A stretch of 64,000 nt of DNA, taken from positions 19,805,292 to 19,869,291 of the forward strand of contig BTRK01000003.1 of NCBI GenBank assembly GCA_036245805.1, written 5' to 3'. The stretch comes from Pristionchus mayeri. Its lineage: Eukaryota; Nematoda; Chromadorea; Rhabditida; Neodiplogasteridae. How positions within the stretch are numbered: the first letter of the stretch is position 1; each line of letters opens with the position of its first letter. Under the pieces are notes generated by a model. The model saw only the letters and a program-made list of their open reading frames with translations, was not told the origin of the DNA and ran no database searches. Made by a program: the position numbers and the translations under genes. Shown piece by piece: positions 11,318 through 19,603 of the stretch.

Positions 11318-14300
11318 TCATCCATTCCCATTCTCCTCATCTTCGTCTTCGAACATCTTGATGAATCCACCCGCAGCACGGCACTTGACACACTTTCCAG
11401 CAGTCCCCTCGCTCCTGGAAAACAGTCATCCTTGATAAGGTTGGCAATTCGAAGTCGAATGCGAATTCGCCTTCGTCTCCTCCTCCTCGGATTTCGAATT
11501 GCCAACCCTAATGTTTACCAACTTTCATAGATTCACGTTAGTATATCTATGTAATTTCAAAATTGTCGAACAGGAAAAGAAGGTGAATGAATGGCTGACG
11601 TTGCATTGGAGACTGCACAGGGGAGGCAGATGATGTGTCCGCACTGGACGAAGACTGCTCTCTTCTGCGGGTTCTCGATGGCGCACACGGGACACGCACG
11701 CGAGTAGCGGATGGGAGACGGATCACTCAAAATAGCATGTTGTTCAGATTCAAACATATTATGCAACCAATACTCTTTTCCTTCACCGGGTACATCATGA
11801 ATCAGGCAATACCAAAATACCTTTGGATGTCATGCTAAATAACTTGAATTAGACAAATTCGCTCACTTCCGAGCGTCTTCCTCTTTGAGTCTCGTGGCCT
11901 CTTTGATCAACTCTGGAGTGACTACTGTTCCTCCTCCTCCAGTCATCTGTCCATCCTCATCATGATGCTGCACCACACCTCTGATATACACATGGAACTG
12001 GGGGATATGAGGGGGTGGAGGGGGCGGAGGGAGATGAGGGGGCATCGCCACTCCTCCGAAAGGAGGCAGATCACGGGGAGGAACTCGAATCGGCTGGGCT
12101 GGAGGAAGTTGATATGGATGATGAGGAGGATGAGGATGGTGATGATGATGATGAGCATGAAGCTGATGATGGAGATAAAGGTGATGGAGGGGGACGGGAA
12201 TGGGATCATTGGGAGGAATGTAGGGAGGGTGGATAGGCTGAGGTGGAGGGGGAGGAACTGCGTCCATCTGAGGAGGGACGGGAGGAGGGACGATGCCGGG
12301 CGGGATGAATCCATCGGGCCAGAAGTGACGATGGAGGGGATTCATGGGGTCGGGATTGGCGGGACGGGGATGCAGCTGCAGCCAATCCTCCCCGTCTCCC
12401 GCACGAACTCGCACCTGATGCTCCGGCCTGCAAATCAGCAATTTATTGAACTATAGGGTTTTTTTTAAAAATCTTAATTAAAAAACAATTTCCATGTAAT
12501 AACATAACAGTACGAGATTGTGAGGCGAGTGCAGAGAGAGAAGAGAAAATGCTCGATGAATAACCGGCTCAACACTACCAACTCTCATCATTTTCAAATT
12601 CTGAACTTGCTGAAGCACCCTTGTGGTGTACTATAAATAAAATAAAATAATAAAACTGTTATCAAAATTTCGACTCTTCCCCTTTAGCCCAACTCATCAT
12701 AAGCCAAGCTGTACATAGTATAGTGAACTATGAAGGCGAGAAACTGACAGGGGCCCTTGGTCGTGGTGAACCTCCGCTGGCTGAAGCTCCGCTGCCATTC
12801 CTCCCTCTTCACCTTCCCTCTCGACGACATTCAGAACCTCGAATACGATTCGTCCACCAGCATGGACTCTGAAGTAGGCATGGCTAGGCAAGAAATAGCC
12901 CCGTTCATTGAAGCATCCATCCATATTGTTATTAGCTCATCGCGTGAGAAGGAGAAAGTTAGGGGACAAGGAGAAAGTATTGATCGAATGCACTCACAGC
13001 TCCGCTTCTCTCCTCGCCTCTTCCTCTCTAATTCGAATTTGCATGCGACGACCCCGAAAGAATCTATCCCTGAAGAAGATGCTTGAAGATGGGGTAACAC
13101 TCAAGACTCCACCAAAGGCAATCTGCTACTCAACACATTAAACTAATTATTCGTCTTATCTCTTCTTTAATCATCAAACAAACATCAGAAAAAACAACAT
13201 CAATGTTGGTGCTGACCGTTGTCGTTCGATGATAGCTTCCTCTTGTTCGTCATCAATTAGAAGCTCATCCCATCCTTCTCCTCTTCTCACTTCTTCGGCC
13301 ATCGCCAAGCGCTCGTGTCTGACCGCCGCGCGATAATTGGGAACGAAGTCATCCCTGAATGCAAAAGGGAAGGTGAAGGTGCATCCATCTCAAGTGGAGT
13401 TAGAGCCGTCAAGCGACGAGAGCACTTGCTGGGTCACCCTACGTATCCTCGCCATCCCTGCTTATACCAATTGTCTCCAGGGATTCTCAACTTTCCCGAC
13501 AGATTCTACATAAACCTCGAAAAAGCACAAGAAGAAAAGATGATGATGAGGGCGGGAGACTGACCACTCTCTCTGGATGACTGCTTCCATTTCATCATCA
13601 ATCGGATCACGATCGACTTCCCTCTCATCAACTTCTCCCTCTGCAGCTTCCTCCTCATGGAATCTGCAAGACATACATTTTAATTATTATTTATATATAT
13701 TTTTATTACTAAAATATTTTACTGTGAGCATAGAATGCGTAGCAAAGTGGTGTACATGATAAACTTCTTAAAGTACTACAATATTCGCGGAACGGGAAAA
13801 TATTCACGGCTAAACATTTTCCCGTTCCGCGAATATTGTAGTACTTTAAGAAGTTTATCATGTACACCACTTTGCTACGCATTCTATTCCCACAATAGTA
13901 ATAGACTGATAAGAAAGCCCTTGTGATTTCCAAACGTGAGATTCGCAATCAGAAAAACCTCAACTGTTCTGCTTGGAAAATTAAGCATTAATGTGAGAGC
14001 CTAATCCTAAATGTAACCACCATTATAACTAACGGATATTCGTCTCCCATAACCAGTTCATAATGTCGCAAGTACCTCCGGAGCTCCTCCTCTCTCCTTC
14101 GGTTGGCTCTGCAAGCCATACAAATTCGAATACGAAGCTCAGTTGAGAAGTCAAATCTTCTACTATCGAACAGAAAGCACAGGAAAGTTGTCATAGGGGG
14201 ACGGGAAATTGAGGACAACGTTATTACAATTATCTCGCTTGTTCATTTCACGCGCACCAAACACAACACCAACGGGCAGGCTTTCCATTCCCACGGCACT

Positions 14301-14821
14301 AGGTCGGATGAAAACTATGATGTCGTACCGCCTATATATCAAAAGCTACATGGCGTCATAGTTCTCATCCCACCTAGTACCCATCCCCCCAGTACCTCTG
14401 CTCCTCTCTTTCTGCATCTTCCACCTCGTCTGCCAATGCGTGCGCCAACGCTTGCCACTGCTGAACGTCATTGTCTTCCAGCACTCTGCAACCTTACTCG
14501 AATTATCCCCCCTCTATATGGATTAATAAATCGGAATTCGTGATGCCCAGGTTGTGCAGTCCCTTGAGAACGTGACAAGAATAACCCAAACAGTAGCAAA
14601 AAATGTAGCTTTCCACGGGTAATTGTTCTCGCGCGACCACAACGTACTTAGAGCAGGATTGCGGACGCCTTTTTGAATAGAATGAACTTCCATAGGATAG
14701 GCCGGACCGATTACACAGAAAGGATGTACAACTTAAGCAGGTGAATATTACAAGAGATAACTTCTCACTCTTGTGCTTCCTCCTCGAAATCCCGACCCTC
14801 TCTATCATCTTCTTCCGGCAT
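11318..14821 (-). CDS. RING-finger protein C with Pro/His-rich insert (tandem array member 3)
   Basis: The start at 14821 gives MPEEDDREGRDFEEEAQE and a GTGAGA donor. Following exons are acidic/basic helical: VQQWQALAHALADEVEDAER (about 14490-14400), RIRICMACRANRRREEELRR (about 14155-14070), EVDREVD/DPIDDEMEAVIQ (about 13665-13570), DDFVPNYRAAVRHERLAMAE (about 13350-13220), RMQIRIREEEARREAEL (about 13070-13000), and an exon near 12870-12740. One long exon (about 12430-11870) is rich in proline and histidine (polyproline runs and HHHHHH), then TPELIKEATRLKEEDARK. RING halves: CPVCAIENPQKRAVFVQCGH (about 11740-11605) and KCVKCRAAGGFIKMFEDEDE, with stop at 11318-11320. No membrane tail. It is the longest member of the array. 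Its introns carry a MITE, a hAT-like fold-back and a perfect hairpin. Confidence 0.72.
11436..11510. mobile_element. hAT-like fold-back (TAAGGTTGGC termini)
   Basis: The ends are TAAGGTTGGCAATTCGAA and TTCGAATTGCCAACCCTA, within a 75-bp unit. It belongs with the fold-backs at 10329 and 20699 by its TTGGCAA ends. No target duplication is visible. It lies in the intron that splits the RING of gene C. Confidence 0.7.
13730..13887. repeat. Perfect 72-bp inverted repeat with 14-nt loop
   Basis: Bases 13730-13801 are the exact reverse complement of 13816-13887 over all 72 positions, separated by a 14-nt spacer. A transcript from either strand would fold as a long uninterrupted hairpin. Perfect arms imply recent formation or gene conversion. 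It lies in an intron of RING gene C. No TSD or known terminal motif is visible. Confidence 0.97.
14286..14390. mobile_element. Palindromic MITE family 1, copy 4
   Basis: The element at 14295-14381 begins GGCACTAGGTCGGATGAAAA and ends TTCTCATCCCACCTAGTACC. The 9-bp flanks CATTCCCAC and CATCCCCCC agree at 7 of 9. It lies in an intron of RING gene C. Confidence 0.85.
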
Positions 14822-15227
14822 TCTAAAACATTTATCCGAATTATTCGGAGAGCTACAACATGAGATCAATAGTGGAAATATCATTACGGATGCTCATTGC
14901 AACCGTTTGAAAGTATCCAAATTTAGTTCGTTCGAGATCACAAAACTTTATTAGCAACCATCGTGCAGAATTAATATCCGAATAAATACTATGATAAAGC
15001 TCCATTTAATACATACATCTCGAATAATTTTAGAGGTAAAACGAACAATTGGTATGAACTACTATTCTCTAGGTAAAACTAAGATATCTCAATATATCTC
15101 TACACGTCCTGATCAACTAAGGGCATGTATATGTATGTGGCATCTATGTATAAACTATAATAGTGACTAGGGCACAATTGAAGTACAAGTAAAGAGCAGA
15201 TCGATCCTATTCGATGGTACAATAATC
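14822..15227. other. Intergenic region between RING genes C and D
   Basis: AT-rich, no coding exon or repeat recognised. It must contain the 3' UTR of gene D and the promoter of gene C. Confidence 0.4.
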
Positions 15228-16470
15228 CTACTCCACAACTTGGTCCTCGAAGATCTTCACAAATCCACTCATCGATCGACAGAACACACACTTTCCATCA
15301 GTTGCATCGCTTCTGAATTATTATAAACACCATGAAATATCATTAGCAGCTCATCTTGCTTTGGCGAGGGAATCGTAAAGTATATAAAGTACAGGGGAGT
15401 GAACTATCCCGGCAATTTCCAGGTGTTATTGTGAGCAATCAACAAGACATACAGCAACTGATTCAATGAAAAAGAGGCTATAGCTACACAAAGAAGCCGC
15501 AAATAATGCCGCAGTGCGTTATCACAGAGTATAATCGGTTAAACATCAACATGATATTCTTAAACAATCAGGCAACAACAATTACTTGAACTTTCAAAGT
15601 CACCTCGCATTGTCGACTGCGCAGGGGTAGCAGACGATGTGTCCACAGCGGGTGAAGACTGCCCTCTGACGGGGATTCTCAGTGGCACACACGAGACACG
15701 TGCGGATGTAGCGAGCAGACGACTTCTCCCTACAAGCCAATTTTTAAAAATCATTATCAATGCTTGCTCATCTATCTTCGTCCACTCTGGCATAACGTCG
15801 CATGAGAACAATGACATAACGGCGCCTTTGATGTATCAAAGGCGGGATGACGTCATAGTTCCCATCCGACCTAATGCCTCCACCCCCTACACGCTTACCT
15901 CTCCTCGTGTTCCCTCATCCTCCGTGCCTCCACCACCATCTCCTCCGTGACTCTTTCCTCTCCCATCTCCATATCCAGACACTCGGCAATCTCTCCCACT
16001 CTCCTCTCCAACTCTGCCAATCTGTGCCCGTGTTCTCTGGCCATCTCTCCCTGCTCCTCGAATCTCGCTTCATTCTCTTCTATCTTCACAATCCTCCTCG
16101 TCAATCCCGCCTTCTCCTTCAGTCTCCGCCTTCTCTCATCCATCCATCGTCTTCTCTGCCGCGCGCGAGTCCACTCCAGCAGCTTCATGTGCCGTCTGCA
16201 ATCGATTGGAGGCCTGGAGTACTGTAAGCAGCAATCGCCACGAAAACCACAGTAGCAAGCGTGAGATTATGAAAAAGGATAAGCGCTTTCTTCGTTTCTC
16301 TGATCTTTAGAAGTGTCACGCAGCGCCTTCCCCTTCTACAACCAATCCTCTACTTTCTAAATAAGTCTATCAAATACCATACAAACCATAGTAACCTATC
16401 ACTCTGAACAACCTTACTGGACTTCTCGAGCCAGCTTCTCCTTGTTCTTGTGAGAGGGCCGGCCCGCCAT
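15228..16470 (-). CDS. RING-finger protein D (tandem array member 4)
   Basis: This is the most compact member and the clearest start: ATG at 16470 gives MAGRPSHKNKEKLAREVQ, a start also used (MAGRP) by gene E. The next large exon (about 16198-15898) is a strong coiled coil: MKLLEWTRARQRRRWMDE, then KIEENEARFEEQGEMAREHG, ending TEEMVVEARRMREHEER. RING halves are CLVCATENPRQRAVFTRCGH (about 15730-15605) and KCVFCRSMSGFVKIFEDQVV with stop at 15228-15230. Spacing of Cys/His residues is C-x2-C, C-x-H-x2-C-x2-C, C-x2-C, as in C3HC4 RINGs. No membrane tail. A family 1 MITE (15789-15878) lies in the intron between the coiled coil and the RING. Confidence 0.78.
15781..15886. mobile_element. Palindromic MITE family 1, copy 5
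   Basis: The element at 15789-15878 begins GGCATAACGTCGCATGAGAA and ends TTCCCATCCGACCTAATGCC. The core CGCCTTTGATGTATCAAAGGCGG is a near-perfect palindrome. The flanks TCCACTCT and TCCACCCC match at 6 of 8 bases. Confidence 0.85.
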
Positions 16471-17065
16471 CTGAACATTGACCTACCGACAGTCTTCGCG
16501 TCAGTAAATATCAGAGGTATTCATTTACCGTTGACAACGGCACTTATCAGAACAATATTGGCAACATTCCAACAACATCTTTATTCATGAGCTTCTAAAG
16601 ATTACAAATTGCTATTACCAACAAAAAAAAAGAAACAGAAAAAGTACGAATTAGTTATCTTCCTAAACAATGATGAAATCGCTTAAAGTTACCCAACAAG
16701 GATGAAATTGACCCATTATTTTTGTCGTCCATCGAATAGCCGATGGTTGAATTAGTATAGAATGAATATACAAAAATGCTAAAAATCAATAATAGCCTCA
16801 AGGGAAAGCCGGAAATGATCAGCGTCATCCCGCGCTCTCTCACTTTTGCATACTCTCTCGTACACGCGACGGGATCAGGGTGAGATCAGGGTTTCGTCCT
16901 TGTTGGGTAACTTTAACATCATATCAAAGGGTGTAAATGAGTATAGAGCTGGAATGGGGTAATTTCGGAGTCTTTTCCTAAAGTAGTGCATAGAAAAATT
17001 TCTACAGGTGGGATTAGCAATTTCAATTATGATTACAGTAGTTCCTTCTCCTCTCTACCGTCCTC
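16471..17065. other. Intergenic region between RING genes D and E
   Basis: Non-coding. It holds a TIR element with TTAA ends (16683-16916). An A-run near 16622-16632 is the only other simple feature. Confidence 0.4.
16683..16916. mobile_element. 234-bp element with TTAA ends
   Basis: The left end TTAAAGTTACCCAACAAGGA is complementary to the right end TCCTTGTTGGGTAACTTTAA (24 of 25 bases over the arms at 16683-16707 and 16892-16916). Reading TTAA as a target duplication leaves TIRs of AGTTACCCAACAAGG. TTAA duplications are typical of piggyBac-type elements. The interior is not palindromic and does not code. Confidence 0.7.
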
Positions 17066-18831
17066 CTACTCGAAGAGTCGCACGAATCCGCCCCTCGAGC
17101 GGCAGATCACACACTTGCCATAAGTTGAGACGCTTCTGGAAAAAATGCCCCTCCTAAGTTCTTTATTTTACAGACCGCTCAGGGAGAAAATATTATAATG
17201 ATCAGCAACGTTGATTATACTATTTTGAATAGCTAAACAGCACTAGGTCGGAGGATACCTATGACGTCATGCTATAACAAAGGCGACATGATTTCATAGT
17301 ACTCATCCGACCTAGTGCCAGCTAAACTTATTTCTGCTATGAGGTCCTGGCCTCGCTCACCTCGCATTCTCGACTGCACAGGGGAAGCAGACGAAGTGAC
17401 CACAGTCGATGAAGACTGCTCTCTTCTGCGGGTTCTCGATGGCGCACACGGGGCACGCACGAGAGTAGTGGATGGTAGAAGGATTGTTGCTGAATGGAGA
17501 TGGAGATCTACTTGGACAATCAATGGAAAAGGCCAACTCCAGTGCTCCGACTCTCCTCCTTTCGCACACTCTCTCTGAGGTAACAGAAGGCGATAGAGCA
17601 TGGAACATGGAGAAGTATCTCCCATAACTCGACATAACTCCTGTTTCAAACCTAACTGAAGTGGCAATCTCCCTGCATACCCTGATGCCCCGCCCACCTC
17701 TCATCCTGAACTCTGAGTGTCTCTGCCTCTTTGATCATCTCCGCAGTCACTGTCTGTCCTCTGCCCATCCTTCCTCCACCCTCATCTCGATCGAGACCCC
17801 AGTCGAACAGAGGCTCCAGCTCAATGTCTTCGTCGATCCTGGCAAATTATTTAATATTATTTTTTAAACATCTTATAAAGTGCAAGTCGATCCGTTGCAG
17901 ATGAGCTGCATACTGACCATTGCCATCTATCTTCCACGAGTTGAGGAGGAGGAGGAGGAGGAACGAGGAAGGGAGCAGGAGCAGGGAAACGGCGAGGAGC
18001 CGGGAAAGGGGGAGGGACAGGCACAGGGAAAAGAGGAGGAGGAGGAATGACCATACGAGGAGGTTCACGCATAAGGAGACGGTTATGGGGAGGGGCAGGG
18101 ACACGGATAGGAGGAGGGAGAGGGAACACGGGAGGGAGAGGGGGAGCGAGAGGGAAGCGGCGATTCCTGACGCGCTCGACGCGCTCGAGTCCATCCTCCG
18201 CTTGTTCATCGTCGTCGATTCTACAATTTAAATTATTATTAAAATAAGGCTCACAGTTGATATTCATACCTATATATAAAGCGCAGTGTGAGTGATCGCG
18301 TCTGACTGTAGTGCGAAATAGGTCGCGAGGGGGGAAAGAGCGTGCGTCAACAAGTTTTGCCACAAGTGATTCCGAAACCTATTGCGCGAGATCCAGCGGA
18401 ACACGAGGTGCAACCGGGCTAGTAACTAACTATTAGTTTGGATTATCTATTTTACCACGCGCGACGCAACGCGTATAAATGGATTATCCGAATCCATAAG
18501 ATTATCCCTACATTACTGAATTCAAAAAATATTTTGAACGTAAATGAGATAGAAAGTAAGTAATTGACATCAAAAAGGAGCGGGAACTTACAGGATTACT
18601 TCAACATCATCTCTGGGCGGAACCTGGACAGGGATCGGCTCCCCTCTTTCCACTCGTACTCTCTCCATTATGACCCAGCTGAAAATGAAAGGAACACTAT
18701 ATCTAAACAAACAAAATCACACGAGCACATGTCAAATTCATCCTATCAACGAAATAAACTCACTTAGGCGGTGGCTGCTCCCACATGAGTCGAAATACAC
18801 CAGCCTGATCCTCCCAGGGTCGACCAGCCAT
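17066..18831 (-). CDS. RING-finger protein E with Pro-rich segment (tandem array member 5)
   Basis: The start at 18831 gives MAGRPWEDQAGVFRLMWEQP, sharing MAGRP with gene D. Exon 2 near 18670-18590 reads ERVRVERGEPIPVQVPPRDD. A proline-rich exon (about 18220-17920) has many PPP runs. The next exon (about 17838-17698) has IDEDIELEPLFDWGLDRDEG and TAEMIKEAETLRVQDER. RING halves are CPVCAIENPQKRAVFIDCGH (about 17485-17360) and KCVICRSRGGFVRLFE, with stop at 17066-17068. No membrane tail. The RING exon is closest to that of gene C (both read ACPVCAIENPQKRAVF), suggesting the pair C/E arose by a more recent duplication or conversion. Confidence 0.74.
17231..17327. mobile_element. Palindromic MITE family 1, copy 6, with perfect 8-bp target duplication
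   Basis: The element at 17239-17319 (81 bp) begins AGCACTAGGTCGGAGGATAC and ends TACTCATCCGACCTAGTGCC. It is flanked by AGCTAAAC at 17231-17238 and 17320-17327. It lies in the intron that splits the RING of gene E. Confidence 0.92.
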
Positions 18832-19603
18832 CCAATGAATTACGTCGATCTAATCGTTAAGTACCATCGAACACAAAGAAAAACAGACAAGGGTGAAATT
18901 GGGCAGGAAACCAATTTAGAGGAAATGGAAGTAAAAAACATTACAAATCACAGGGAAATGTGGGACCTTTGCAATGAGTGACCCAGCTGGGCCCAGGAGG
19001 ATTTGTCTGAACGTTTGAGTTAGGCGAACATAGACACGGAAAACATGAAAAAACACGATTTCACAAGTTGTTTACGTCGATGGTGATGGCGAAATATTCT
19101 ACCGTACACCCTGGAATAATTTACCGTATCGCAAATACAAAATGAGTTTATAATAAACTGTTTATTATTTTTATTTGTTAAAATACTGCTTTTTGTGTAT
19201 TTACCATGCGTAGTGGATAATAATTTATTACGGAGGCACAGTGCACCCCTTGCAAGTAAATAAACAATAGTAGAGACGGAGATTCCCTCAAATAGGCTTT
19301 ATTCACATCTTGTTGCACCAGAAGTAAGCTCCCAACCCGCGGTTAGCAATCACATACTCAAGACATTCACCGAATGAGCCTTACAAAAAACTCAATTAAA
19401 GCTTGAAAGCAGAAGAAAGATATTCTCAACAACGAAGGTCAAAATAATAAGATCTCTTGATGGAACCTACGATTCACTAGACGGAATGCTGTTCAAAGAA
19501 AAGCGGGAATATTGATACCCTATTAAAATTTGAGCCATGAATTGAGTGATATGAACACCTAGCATAGAATAAAGGGATAGGATAGACAACGGTTTAACTC
19601 GAT
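18832..19603. other. Intergenic region between RING genes E and F
   Basis: AT-rich. I see no coding exon, RNA gene or repeat here. Confidence 0.4.

Noticed and set aside
11962..12456. Plus-strand open frames of Met/Arg/Asp-rich text over 12.0-12.4 kb
   Set aside because: They are the antisense of the Pro/His-rich exon of RING gene C, which has the RING context and splice sites.
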